A DNA stretch of 38,369 nt from Bacillota bacterium (GCA_022793975.1 JAAWDW010000162.1:1-38369), one strand, 5' to 3'. Positions 14,998 through 23,121 are shown, counted from the first letter of the stretch. Made by a program: numbers and translations. The notes: a model not told the origin generated them from the letters alone.

Positions 14998-16414
14998 TTG
15001 ATTTGATGCTTGATTCGATTTCACCGAGGGGGATTTGATTATAATATAAAATATAGGTACTGCGGCCTGACGCGGCAGTATCTTTTGTTTTTATATAACG
15101 AACGGGAACACCAAAGTCGGCAGCTTCTTCAGAGACCGTTTCCGGTGACTTTTGGGTTGCAATCGTAATTGTTATATTTATGCCCGATGCTGTATTTATG
15201 GGTAAGACAAAATTTTTACCGTATTTATCAATTGCAGAGAGTAATTTCTGCAGCTTCTGCGCATACAGAGTGCGCAGTTTTTTTATATTTATTTGATAAA
15301 GGCCACGTTCCATAAAAATTGCCAGCGCCAACTGCTCCGCTTTGGAGCAGGTCTGTGTGTAGTCATTTTTTATTGTTAAAAATATTTGCGCCAGCTGTTC
15401 GGGAAGTACCATATAACTGATTTTTACCGAGGAAAAAAGTGTTGATGAGAATGAGCCGAGATATATTACACGATTCTCGGAGTCAAGTCCTTGCATAGAA
15501 GGTATCGGTTTTCCTGTGTAGCGTAGCTCACTGTCGTAATCATCTTCAATAATGAAACTGCCGTTTTGTGCTGCCCAGTCAATTAGCTTATAACGGTTGC
15601 CGATAGGAATGACAGCGCCTGTGGGAAATTGGTTGCTGGGCTTTATGTAGGCTGCTGTTCTTATATTTACTGGGAGTTTTTCAATAAGTATACCATTTTC
15701 ATTTACGGCAACAGGCGTTACGGCAAAACCACGGTCATGAAAAATATGGCGCACAGGAGTGTAGCCTGGGTCTTCGACAACGATATGGTCTATGCCGTAA
15801 TTTCGTAAAATAAGTGAAAGAGAGCCTGTTATCTGTTGGGTACCAGCTCCTATGACGATTTGATCAGGAGTGCATTTTACACCGCGGGCGCTGAAAAGAT
15901 ATTTGCAGAGTTCATATCTTAGCGCAGCCTCGCCTTGAGGATCGGATTCAAACATCAGAAGATCGGCGTGTTCGGTCAGTACATGCGACATACATTTTTT
16001 CCATTTTGTAAAATCAAAGCATGAAAGGTCGTATTTATACGGCGGCATACTGTATGAAAAAGCACCTGATGTATCAGACTCCCAAACAGATGAAGCAGAT
16101 GCTACAGGCTGATTGGCGGTTTGTATTGTTTTGCCTTTCTGCTCAGGTTTCTGCGACATATTAAGTCGTACGCTTCTGATGTAATATCCCGACTGGGGTT
16201 TACTGTATATGTAGCCTTCAACTTCGAGCTGTTCATATGCGGATGCAATAGTAGTTAGACTTAGAGAAAGCGATTTGGAAAGACTGCGCAGTGACGGCAG
16301 CTTTTCACCTTCTGATATTTCTCCGCTGAGAATACTGCTTTTGATATAATCGTATAATTGCAAGTATACAGGCCGTTTTATTTCGGTGTTTAAAACAGGA
16401 ATAATTGCTTTCAT
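14975..16414 (-). CDS. MocR-type GntR regulator with aminotransferase-like domain, PLP lysine absent
   Basis: This 479-aa protein has an N-terminal GntR winged helix (about 10-80: LQLYDYIKSSILSGEISEGE, PSLRSLSKSLSLS) and a class-I aminotransferase fold (about 120-475) with PSNQFPTGAVIP and EDDYDSELRY. These place it in the MocR/PdxR/GabR family, which senses PLP. At the cofactor-lysine motif (usually YLGTFSKTL) it reads YLGSFSSTL: Ser324 replaces the Schiff-base lysine. The usual LRLGY arginine is also changed (VKISY). PLP could still bind non-covalently, or the ligand may differ. The gene is divergent from the ECF S-component gene, which suits control of vitamin B6 uptake. The start follows GGAGGAA. 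Confidence 0.88.
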   Translation of the reverse strand: MKAIIPVLNTEIKRPVYLQLYDYIKSSILSGEISEGEKLPSLRSLSKSLSLSLTTIASAYEQLEVEGYIYSKPQSGYYIRSVRLNMSQKPEQKGKTIQTANQPVASASSVWESDTSGAFSYSMPPYKYDLSCFDFTKWKKCMSHVLTEHADLLMFESDPQGEAALRYELCKYLFSARGVKCTPDQIVIGAGTQQITGSLSLILRNYGIDHIVVEDPGYTPVRHIFHDRGFAVTPVAVNENGILIEKLPVNIRTAAYIKPSNQFPTGAVIPIGNRYKLIDWAAQNGSFIIEDDYDSELRYTGKPIPSMQGLDSENRVIYLGSFSSTLFSSVKISYMVLPEQLAQIFLTIKNDYTQTCSKAEQLALAIFMERGLYQINIKKLRTLYAQKLQKLLSAIDKYGKNFVLPINTASGINITITIATQKSPETVSEEAADFGVPVRYIKTKDTAASGRSTYILYYNQIPLGEIESSIKSIIETWKH

Positions 16415-16555
16415 AATAAATTCCTCCGGGATAAAATATTTTTAAAAATATACAACTTGATTAAAATCATAGATATAAAGCTAACGCAAACAATATATAC
16501 ACATTGCATACAGATACACAGATGAGATATCGTTTTTTCTATGCAGAAAAATATA

Positions 16556-16666
16556 TTTTTTAATAACACACTCAGCATAGCATCACATACGTATACATTG
16601 AGCAAACTGTGAACCAGTCCGCAAGTTAGTGGGATTTATGCAGATGTTATGCTGTAATTCTAAAAA
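16556..16666. repeat. Palindromic intergenic repeat, copy B
   Basis: The left end is TTTTTAATAACACACTCAGC (16556-16575). The right arm (GATGTTATGCTG, then CTAAAAAA) is its imperfect reverse complement. The interior, with GAGCAAACTGTGAACCAGTC (16599-16618), is shared with copies A and C. It is non-coding. Confidence 0.6.
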
Positions 16667-16776
16667 ATATAGGTTTTGACACAGCATAAATGCATAGCCA
16701 TATATTTGTAATAAATTGCAATGTTTTATTTATAAATGATAGATAATTACAATTTTTATAAAAATGCAGAATAAGG

Positions 16777-16842
16777 TGTCTATATATCAAACTGTATATT
16801 AAAAAACAATCCAATTTGTCTATTTATAAATAGACACTATTA
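16777..16842 (+). promoter_or_regulatory. Promoter of the ECF S gene with overlapping palindromic operator
   Basis: TTGTCT (16815-16820), 16 bp and TATTAT (16837-16842) form the promoter. A perfect 20-bp palindrome, TGTCTATTTATAAATAGACA (16816-16835), covers the -35 and most of the spacer. A half-site TGTCTATATA (16777-16786) lies 39 bp upstream in the same orientation. A direct plus inverted arrangement fits the extended sites used by MocR regulators, so the divergent gene at 16414 is the obvious candidate binder. Confidence 0.6.
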
Positions 16843-16899
16843 TTGTATTATTATAGTACAAAAAAATGATGAATTCAAGTGACGGAGGAAAATTGAAAA

Positions 16900-17436
16900 A
16901 TGAAAAGTGATAAAACTGCCAAAATTGTTTTGACCGCACTGATGATGTGTTTAATAATATTATCCACTATGCTTATAAAAGTACCAATCCCTTTTACTCA
17001 GGGTTATGTGCACCTCGGTGATGCAATGATATTTTTGTCGGTATTGATTCTTGGCTGGAAGTATGGGGCTGTGGCTGCGGGTCTTGGCTCTATGCTCGGA
17101 GATATTATAGGAGGAGCTGCGGCTTGGGCTCCATGGACACTCGTAATAAAAGGTGGAATGGCACTTTTGATGGGCGTGTGTTTAAAGGGCAGCAGTTCAA
17201 AAATAAAAGAAATAATCGGGATGATATTTGCCGGAGCGTTTATGACTTTAGGATATTATGCAGCAGAAGGAGTAATGTATGGCAACTGGGTGGTTTCAGC
17301 GCTTGGAATTCCCTGGAATATAGGACAGTTTACTGTGGGAATGATTATTGCGGAAATTATGGCTGCTGCACTGTCGAAAACACCGGCGGTGAGATATTTA
17401 ACATATAAGAATGATAGTGCAGCATCCAGAATATAA
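16900..17436 (+). CDS. ECF transporter S component, probably vitamin B6-related
   Basis: This 178-aa membrane protein has about six helices and the pattern of energy-coupling-factor substrate-binding subunits: an N-terminal alanine-containing helix (ALMMCLIILSTMLIKVPIP), VHLGDAMIFLSVLILGWKYG and LGDIIGGAAAWAPWTLVIKG. It would pair with a shared EcfA/A'/T module encoded elsewhere. The substrate is not readable. The adjacent divergent MocR-type regulator, whose family commonly controls pyridoxal metabolism, suggests vitamin B6 (PdxU-like). GGAGG lies 10 nt before the ATG. Palindromic repeat copies B and C lie upstream and downstream in opposite orientation. Other ECF substrates, such as riboflavin or a thiamine precursor, remain possible. 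Confidence 0.8.
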   Translation: MKSDKTAKIVLTALMMCLIILSTMLIKVPIPFTQGYVHLGDAMIFLSVLILGWKYGAVAAGLGSMLGDIIGGAAAWAPWTLVIKGGMALLMGVCLKGSSSKIKEIIGMIFAGAFMTLGYYAAEGVMYGNWVVSALGIPWNIGQFTVGMIIAEIMAAALSKTPAVRYLTYKNDSAASRI

Positions 17437-17509
17437 AATCCGACTTGATGCAAATTTTAAATTGGAAAACTTATAAATTTTGAATATTGCAAATATGGAA
17501 TTAGATGTA

Positions 17510-17598
17510 CAAATGCGGGCGCGCTTACTAAGGTTCTGGTTTACATTTCGTTCAAGATATACGGATGTTATTTTATATTCTGAGTGTATTATTAAAAA
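17510..17598. repeat. Palindromic intergenic repeat, copy C
   Basis: It ends at TGAGTGTATTATTAAAAA (17581-17598). Its reverse complement aligns with copy B through the end block, CGTATA and the AACCAG region. The left boundary is unclear. Upstream sequence at 17478-17510 (TTTTGAATATTGCAAAT...) also resembles sequence just outside copy A (TTTTGAACATTGCGAATT, about 11115). Confidence 0.5.
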
Positions 17599-17639
17599 GC
17601 AGGCATTAATGTGTTAGCATTTGTTATATTAGTTTTGTG

Positions 17640-18863
17640 TTAAATGAGATCGTTAGCTGTAATGTAGCGCGCGGATGCAAGTTCTTCCGCAAGAAATTTG
17701 TGCACGGCGCGTGAAGCAAGAACCTGATTAAAATCGTCTTTTTTCAGTTCATCCGCGATCATAATAACGATAGTTTTGCGGCTTAGTTTTTTGCTGAGAA
17801 GTTCAAATGTTTCCGCAGCAAATAATTTGAAAGGTCGCGACTCTCTCAAGGTTTTGTTATCTTGTTTCAGAAGCTCACGCTTCATTATGCTTTTTTGCTC
17901 CTTAATTTTTTCGGAAAGTGCCGAATTTAAAGATTCGCGTGTGTATATAAGTGTTGGATCAAGTTCAAATATTTTGGCGGCGGTATCAGCCGCACGAAGT
18001 GTTTTTTGGTCAAAAATTCTGTGCGGAAATGCATAAAAATTCCCGCTGAAAATGTCAAAAGTCTTCATAGTATCAAGATATCCCAGGCGTATAAGCCTTT
18101 TAGCGTTGTCTTTGTTGAACACAAGTACACTGCCCATATCCCATGGGCAGGATATCATAGTTACTTTATCTGCAACGATTTTTGCCTGTTTAAGCTTGTC
18201 CCTGCGGAGGACACCGGCGGCATTGAGATTTACGGCAATTATATTTGATGCCCCTTTTTTAAGAGCGAGTTCGATAGGCACAACATCGGCAAAGCCTCCG
18301 TCAATGTATTCCGTTTCATCGATTTTATGCGGCTGTACTGCCGGTGCAATTGCCGAACTGGCTATAATGTAATCTATAAGTTTTCCCTGCGGAATCTCTT
18401 CTTTGTATAAATATCGGAGTGTGAGCATAGGCAGTTCGACGGCAGTAAGCCCGTATTCAATAGGTGAGCGACGTATGGCGTCTTCATCAATGTACTTTTC
18501 AAGAATTGCGGCAAGACCGTCAGGCGCGGCACCGCCGCTTTTGATTATTTCTTTGGCATATGCTTTGGCTTCTTCGAGAGGTATACCGGCAATATCGAAA
18601 GAAACCGATGAATTTTTTTTGGCAGCAGGCTTTTGAATATCCACGTTAAAAATCATTTCTGTATTAAGTTCCTGCCATAATTTTACCGCAAGATCAAATT
18701 CGTCCTGAAGTATGACAGCACCGTTTATGGAACCGACAGAAGTGCCGCAGACTATATCAAGTTTGATACCAAGCTCGCGGAGTGCTTGCCAAACACCAAT
18801 TTCATAAGCTCCTCTTGAACCTCCGCCTCCGAGAACAAGAGCGGTTTTTTTATTTTTTGCCAT
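17640..18863 (-). CDS. Patatin-like phospholipase (serine lipid acyl hydrolase)
   Basis: This 407-aa cytosolic-looking protein has the patatin fold in its first 210 residues: oxyanion loop GGGGSRGAYEIG, nucleophile elbow GTSVG (the catalytic Ser) and the Asp of YIDGGFADVVP. These form the Ser-Asp dyad that hydrolyses phospholipid or other acyl esters. The remaining 200 residues are charged, helical and unassigned. I start at the ATG at 18863, seven bases after GGAGG; an upstream TTG at 18869 is too close to that site. No signal peptide is present. The gene is divergent from the radical-SAM gene. The physiological substrate is unknown. Confidence 0.9.
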   Translation of the reverse strand: MAKNKKTALVLGGGGSRGAYEIGVWQALRELGIKLDIVCGTSVGSINGAVILQDEFDLAVKLWQELNTEMIFNVDIQKPAAKKNSSVSFDIAGIPLEEAKAYAKEIIKSGGAAPDGLAAILEKYIDEDAIRRSPIEYGLTAVELPMLTLRYLYKEEIPQGKLIDYIIASSAIAPAVQPHKIDETEYIDGGFADVVPIELALKKGASNIIAVNLNAAGVLRRDKLKQAKIVADKVTMISCPWDMGSVLVFNKDNAKRLIRLGYLDTMKTFDIFSGNFYAFPHRIFDQKTLRAADTAAKIFELDPTLIYTRESLNSALSEKIKEQKSIMKRELLKQDNKTLRESRPFKLFAAETFELLSKKLSRKTIVIMIADELKKDDFNQVLASRAVHKFLAEELASARYITANDLI

Positions 18864-18892
18864 AATCAATCCTCCTTGCTTGTATTAAAGTT

Positions 18893-18921
18893 ATTTTACT
18901 AAAAAAGAGCAAAAAATACAA
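18893..18921 (-). promoter_or_regulatory. Promoter of the patatin-like gene
   Basis: Read on the minus strand: TTGTAT (18921-18916), 17 bp, TAAAAT (18898-18893), ending 29 bp before the start codon. This is a fair sigma-A match. Confidence 0.5.
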
Positions 18922-18986
18922 CGTATATGAAATGGGATTTAATGTGAACGTCATATATAAAAAGCGAAAAAAGTAAAATTTACATA

Positions 18987-19015
18987 TTGAACATACGTTC
19001 TGAAAATGGTACAAT
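18987..19015 (+). promoter_or_regulatory. Promoter with LexA (SOS) box upstream of the radical-SAM repair genes
   Basis: TTGAAC (18987-18992), 17 bp and TACAAT (19010-19015), with TGG before the -10. GAACATACGTTC (18989-19000) fully fits the Gram-positive LexA core GAAC-RNRY-GTTC and overlaps the -35. LexA bound there should block RNA polymerase until DNA damage. The flanking bases (T and T) differ from the B. subtilis C/G preference. Confidence 0.7.
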
Positions 19016-19117
19016 ATAAACATAAGTTCGATAAAAGCATAAACATTTGATAATTGACGTTTGCTTAAGTCGGATATATAAATTTAAAGCGGATTGTGAT
19101 GCGGGAGATAAGGTTGT

Positions 19118-20620
19118 ATGGATATATATGAAAAGCTGGAAATTTTAGCGGACAGTGCAAAGTTTGATGTATCGTGCTCTACCAGCGGAACAAAAAGATC
19201 GAATAATGGGAAAATAGGTAATGTAGTACAGGAAGGAATCTGTCATGCATGGTCGGCAGACGGCAGATGTATATCGCTGCTTAAAGTCCTGTTTTCAAAT
19301 AAATGTGTGTACGACTGTCAGTATTGCGTAAACAGGCGCAGTACCGACTGCCGCCGCGCTGCTTTTGAGCCGGAAGAAATTGCGAAACTTACCATAGAAT
19401 TTTACAGACGCAATTATATAGAAGGTCTTTTTTTATCATCGGCGGTTGAAATTTCTCCTGATTATACAATGGAACGTATGATTGAAGCACTGCGAATTTT
19501 AAGATATGATTATGGATTTGCGGGATATATCCATGCAAAAATAATTCCGGGAGCTTCACCAGAACTCGTTGAAAAAATCGGCTGTATTGCGGACAGGCTT
19601 TCCGTGAATATAGAGCTTCCTACCGAGAAAAGCTTGAAATTACTCGCACCGCAGAAAAAGGCCGATGAAATATTCAAGCCAATGAAACAGATTACAAATA
19701 CTCTGATTGAAAGAAACGGTCTTATTGGGCCGGGAACGATGTTTAAAGGCCAGAAGCTGAATACAGATGAGCATTATATAAAAAATGCGGGAATGAAACT
19801 CGAAGACAGTGCGGATAAGTATGGTAAGACTGCGTTTTTAAAACCGATATCTGCAGATAGATTTGCTGTGAGCGCATCTTTGGCTGACAATACTTCGGCG
19901 GTATCAAGTGTATTATCACGCGGACACAGTAAAAATAATTTGTTTGCACCCGCAGGGCAGACTACGCAAATGATTATAGGCGCCAGTGGAGAAACAGACC
20001 GTCAGATACTTAAACTTTCTGAAGATATGTACAGAATATTTAAAATGAAACGTGTATTTTTCAGTGCGTATATAGCGGTCAGTGATTCACCCGTTCTTCC
20101 CGATGCAGGTTCAGCACCGCCGCTTGCCCGTGAACATCGTATGTATCAGGCCGACTGGCTTTTGCGCTTTTATGGATTTAAAGTTGACGAGCTTTTAGAT
20201 GACGAGCATCCGTTCCTCGATCCGGAGCTTGATCCTAAGGTGTCATGGGCACTTCGTAATATACACAGATTTCCTATGGAAGTAAATAAAGCATCTTTGG
20301 AAGAACTGCTGAGAATTCCGGGTATAGGTGTAAAATCGGCATACAGAATTTTGCGTCAGAGACGTGTTTCTTCAGTGAAGTATGAAGATCTTAGGAAGAT
20401 GGGAGTAGCGCTTAAGCGCACTAAATATTTTTTGACATGCGCAGGCAAATATTACGGAACTGCCCGCTTTGAGCCTGAGGATATCAGAGGAGATATGCTT
20501 GGAATAAATGAAGAAGAGCAGCTTTCAATGTTTGCTCCGACAGGAAAACAAATTGCACGCGGCGCAAATCCGTGGAATAATGTGGCGAAAGACAAAGCTG
20601 CAGTAATTACGGGGCTTTAG
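19118..20620 (+). CDS. Radical SAM protein, putative DNA modification/repair (TIGR03916 family)
   Basis: This 500-aa protein has the radical-SAM cluster motif Cys63-x3-Cys67-x2-Cys70 (CVYDCQYC), which binds the [4Fe-4S] that cleaves S-adenosylmethionine. Near residue 397 a helix-hairpin-helix (LLRIPGIGVKSAYRIL) suggests DNA binding. This layout, with a TIGR03915 partner gene immediately downstream, is the conserved putative DNA-repair pair of Firmicutes and other bacteria; the reaction is not known to me. A LexA box overlaps its promoter, supporting a damage response. The partner follows after 9 bp, so the genes are co-transcribed. There is no strong Shine-Dalgarno at the ATG at 19118 (GGGAGATAAGG lies 5-15 bases upstream). 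Confidence 0.92.
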   Translation: MDIYEKLEILADSAKFDVSCSTSGTKRSNNGKIGNVVQEGICHAWSADGRCISLLKVLFSNKCVYDCQYCVNRRSTDCRRAAFEPEEIAKLTIEFYRRNYIEGLFLSSAVEISPDYTMERMIEALRILRYDYGFAGYIHAKIIPGASPELVEKIGCIADRLSVNIELPTEKSLKLLAPQKKADEIFKPMKQITNTLIERNGLIGPGTMFKGQKLNTDEHYIKNAGMKLEDSADKYGKTAFLKPISADRFAVSASLADNTSAVSSVLSRGHSKNNLFAPAGQTTQMIIGASGETDRQILKLSEDMYRIFKMKRVFFSAYIAVSDSPVLPDAGSAPPLAREHRMYQADWLLRFYGFKVDELLDDEHPFLDPELDPKVSWALRNIHRFPMEVNKASLEELLRIPGIGVKSAYRILRQRRVSSVKYEDLRKMGVALKRTKYFLTCAGKYYGTARFEPEDIRGDMLGINEEEQLSMFAPTGKQIARGANPWNNVAKDKAAVITGL

Positions 20621-20629
20621 GGGGATAAA

Positions 20630-21367
20630 ATGGCAGAGTATTTATATGATGGGACTTTCGAAGGTTTTTTGTGTTGTGTATATGCACATTATTATAACGA
20701 AAAAGCAACATCAATAGCTGTTAAGGGAGATATGACGCAGATTGCATTTTTTGATGAACCTTATGAAATAAAAACGGATGGCAAAAAAGCAGAAATTGTA
20801 TATCATGCGATAGAAAATAAACTTTCGACGTTTGATCTGCGGCGCACATATCGTATTTTTCTTGCTGAGGTGCAGGGAAAAGAAATGGTCCTTCTCAATT
20901 ATCTGCGGTTTGGCTTTATAAAAGGACCCTCGGTATCTTCATATCACGGTTTTTCCATAGTACGTGCCGCCGAACTTTTGGAAAAAAAGGTGACAATGGA
21001 GTCAAACCGCTTTAGAGAGCTTTTGCGATTTTCGGTACTTGAAAACGATATTCTTTATGCTGAAATAGAACCGGATAATAATATACTTGAACTTCTCGGA
21101 CCGCATTACAGCGACAGATATAAGAATAATCCTTTTATTATACATGATATTAAACGAGATCGTGCACTCATCGCAGCGGGTGGAAAGTGGTATATATCGG
21201 CGTTTACAAAAGACAATCTGCCCGGATATCACACAGATGAATTTGATTTTCGCAGACTTTGGAAAAATTACTTTGAAAAGATAGCTATAAAAGAAAGGAC
21301 CAATCCACGCTGTCAGAAAAATTTTATGCCGGTACGTTATTGGAAGCATTTGACCGAAATGCAGTAA
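20630..21367 (+). CDS. TIGR03915-family putative DNA repair protein, partner of the radical SAM gene
   Basis: This 245-aa protein opens YLYDGTFEGFLCCVYAHYYNE, the signature start of the family that accompanies TIGR03916 radical-SAM enzymes. Towards the end it has YHTDEFDFRRLWKNYFEKIAIKER and NPRCQKNFMPVRYWKHLTEM, the DUF4130-like part. Here it stands alone, whereas some homologues carry a fused uracil-DNA glycosylase domain that would add about 200 residues. It starts nine bases after the radical-SAM stop, with GGGGG as ribosome-binding site. It should share the LexA-controlled promoter at 18987. Its exact enzymatic role is unknown. Confidence 0.88.
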   Translation: MAEYLYDGTFEGFLCCVYAHYYNEKATSIAVKGDMTQIAFFDEPYEIKTDGKKAEIVYHAIENKLSTFDLRRTYRIFLAEVQGKEMVLLNYLRFGFIKGPSVSSYHGFSIVRAAELLEKKVTMESNRFRELLRFSVLENDILYAEIEPDNNILELLGPHYSDRYKNNPFIIHDIKRDRALIAAGGKWYISAFTKDNLPGYHTDEFDFRRLWKNYFEKIAIKERTNPRCQKNFMPVRYWKHLTEMQ

Positions 21368-21428
21368 AAATAAAATTGATAATATTATTGAGCTTCAAAT
21401 ACATGCTGTATTTTCTGTCTGCTTTTTA

Positions 21429-21458
21429 TTGTCCGTCGCTTCTCAATTGTGATACAAT
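21429..21458 (+). promoter_or_regulatory. Promoter of the sirtuin-surE unit
   Basis: TTGTCC (21429-21434), 18 bp and TACAAT (21453-21458) lie about 42 bp before the sirtuin ATG. A short hairpin AAATACA-TGC-TGTATTT just upstream (about 21397-21413) may end the preceding transcript. Confidence 0.55.
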
Positions 21459-21499
21459 TAAAAAAGGAAACGAAAAACAGGGAGTATAAGGAGAGCAAT

Positions 21500-22231
21500 A
21501 TGGACAAAAGAGTAAGAGAAATAATAGATAAGAGCAAGAAAGTTGTATTTTTCGGTGGTGCCGGAGTATCGACCGAAAGCAATATACCCGATTTCAGATC
21601 CGAGACGGGACTTTACAATGCGATGCAGAATTATGGATATTCTCCGGAAGAAATGCTGTCATATGATTTTTATCAGAGCAAAAGGGAATTATTTTTTGAT
21701 TATTATAAAAACAATTTGATATATAAGGATGCAAAGCCAAACAAAGCGCACATCGCACTTGCGCGCCTCGAAAGCGAAGGCAGGCTTCTTTCTATTGTGA
21801 CACAGAATATAGATGGGCTGCATCAGGCAGCGGGAAGCAGGAGAGTGCATGAACTTCATGGCTCTGTTATGCGCAATTACTGCACAAGCTGTCATGCATT
21901 TTATGATCTTGATTATATAATGGACAAAAAGCATTGTGCGGACGGGAGCAATGTTCCTGTATGCGAAATATGCGGCGCGCCTGTTAAGCCGGATGTTGTG
22001 CTGTACGGCGAAGCTTTAAATGATGATACTATACGCGAAGCAGTTTCGGACATCTCATCAGCAGATTGTCTTATTATCGGCGGCACCTCTTTAGTGGTAT
22101 ATCCGGCGGCAGGATTCATAAACTATTTCAATGGGGATAATATGATTCTTATTAACAAAACAGCTACGGCTTATGACGGAAAGGCAAATCTTGTTATTTA
22201 CGATTCTATAGGCAAGGTGCTCGGTGACTGA
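21500..22231 (+). CDS. cobB: NAD-dependent protein deacylase, Sir2 family
   Basis: This 243-aa protein has the sirtuin motifs in order: GAGVSTESNIPDFRS (about 19-33, NAD binding), TQNIDGLH (about 98-105), catalytic His in ELHGS (about 120), and a zinc ribbon CTSC...CEIC. GGTSLVVYPAAG follows for the Rossmann part. It removes acetyl or other acyl groups from lysine using NAD+. The start is the ATG at 21500, after AAGGAGAG; an in-frame upstream ATG at 21449 sits inside the promoter -10 region and is unlikely. surE starts 15 bp downstream, so they are probably co-transcribed. Confidence 0.93.
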   Translation: MDKRVREIIDKSKKVVFFGGAGVSTESNIPDFRSETGLYNAMQNYGYSPEEMLSYDFYQSKRELFFDYYKNNLIYKDAKPNKAHIALARLESEGRLLSIVTQNIDGLHQAAGSRRVHELHGSVMRNYCTSCHAFYDLDYIMDKKHCADGSNVPVCEICGAPVKPDVVLYGEALNDDTIREAVSDISSADCLIIGGTSLVVYPAAGFINYFNGDNMILINKTATAYDGKANLVIYDSIGKVLGD

Positions 22232-22245
22232 AAGGGGAATACATA

Positions 22246-23082
22246 ATGAGGATTTTGGTATCAAATGATGACGGGATAAATGCAAGGGGAATACACGAAT
22301 TGGTAGCAGCGCTTTCAAATGTGGCAGAAGTGTATGTAAGTGCGCCTCATATTCAGAGAAGCGCGGCCGGACACGGTATGACGCTTACGGGAAGCCTCTT
22401 TGTGAGAGAAACAGCATTTGCAGGAGCGGTTAAAGCGTATGAAGTTTCAGGGACTCCCGCGGACTGTGTAAAAGTAGGAATATATCTTCTCAAAGAACAG
22501 GGGATTGAAATAGATATGGTGTTTTCAGGCATTAATCACGGCGGTAATCTGGGAACAGATACGCTGTATTCCGGAACTGTATCTGCGGCGCTTGAGGGAA
22601 ATTTGAAAGGTTATCCGGCTGTTGCAGTATCAGTGGATCTTGCGGGAAGCAAAGATGAACCGCAGCATTTTGAATATGCGGCGCAGCTTGCTGTTAAATT
22701 TGCAAAGTGGGGATTCGGCGAAAATAAAGATGCGAAGGAGGAGAAAGGCGGTTTTTCTAAGTTTGGCAGGAATATAACGCTTAGTATAAATGTACCTAAT
22801 CTTCCGGCGGCAGATATAAAAGGTGTGAAGACAGGAATACTTGCTAAAAGAGCATATCTTGATAATTATACAAACGCAGCGGAAGCGGGATCATATGCTG
22901 AAGACGGAAAAACGGAGTATACTTACGGAGGTACTTTGGTTAATATGAAATATGTGCCTGATAATTGCGATGTAGGGTTTATAGCAAAAGGATATGCAAC
23001 CGTAACGCCGCTGAAAACAGATCTTACGGATTATGAACTTATAGATGATATTTCGGCAATTACAGACATTATAACAGAGTAA
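22246..23082 (+). CDS. surE: 5'/3'-nucleotidase SurE
   Basis: This 278-aa protein starts MRILVSNDDGINARGIHEL, whose Asp8-Asp9 bind the catalytic metal. It also has the Ser of APHIQRSAAGHGMTL and the Asn of SGINHGGNLGTDTLYSGTV, which complete the SurE active site. The enzyme dephosphorylates nucleoside monophosphates in the cytosol. It is slightly longer than the usual 250 aa because of a charged insert near 160-175 (ENKDAKEEKGG). It follows the sirtuin gene by 15 bp with AAAGGGG as ribosome-binding site. Confidence 0.95.
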   Translation: MRILVSNDDGINARGIHELVAALSNVAEVYVSAPHIQRSAAGHGMTLTGSLFVRETAFAGAVKAYEVSGTPADCVKVGIYLLKEQGIEIDMVFSGINHGGNLGTDTLYSGTVSAALEGNLKGYPAVAVSVDLAGSKDEPQHFEYAAQLAVKFAKWGFGENKDAKEEKGGFSKFGRNITLSINVPNLPAADIKGVKTGILAKRAYLDNYTNAAEAGSYAEDGKTEYTYGGTLVNMKYVPDNCDVGFIAKGYATVTPLKTDLTDYELIDDISAITDIITE

Positions 23083-23103
23083 TTAACTTGTATGACAAAA
23101 AAG

Positions 23104-23121
23104 TTGTTAAATTATTAACAT
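23104..23121. promoter_or_regulatory. Rex-like operator or AT-rich terminator upstream of thiolase
   Basis: TTGTTAA-ATTA-TTAACAT matches the Rex consensus TTGTTAA-N4-TTAACAA at every defined base except the last. Rex senses the NADH/NAD+ ratio and controls thiolase genes in clostridia. However, the palindrome is flanked by A6 before and T6 after, so it could equally be the terminator of the sirtuin-surE transcript. It lies about 27 bp upstream of the thiolase -35, further than most repressor sites. Confidence 0.45.

Larger units (their letters stand above)
16415..16899. other. Divergent intergenic region between regulator and transporter
   Basis: This 485-bp AT-rich region contains palindromic repeat copy B (16556-16666). 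It also contains a half-site TGTCTATATA (16777-16786) and a perfect palindrome over the transporter promoter (16815-16842). No protein-coding gene is supported. Confidence 0.6.

Noticed and set aside
16900..17436. Biotin transporter BioY under BirA control
   Set aside because: The sequence has the LGDAMIF and GDIIGG pattern of the other ECF S-component group, and the palindrome at 16816 does not resemble a BirA operator. The neighbour is a MocR-type regulator.
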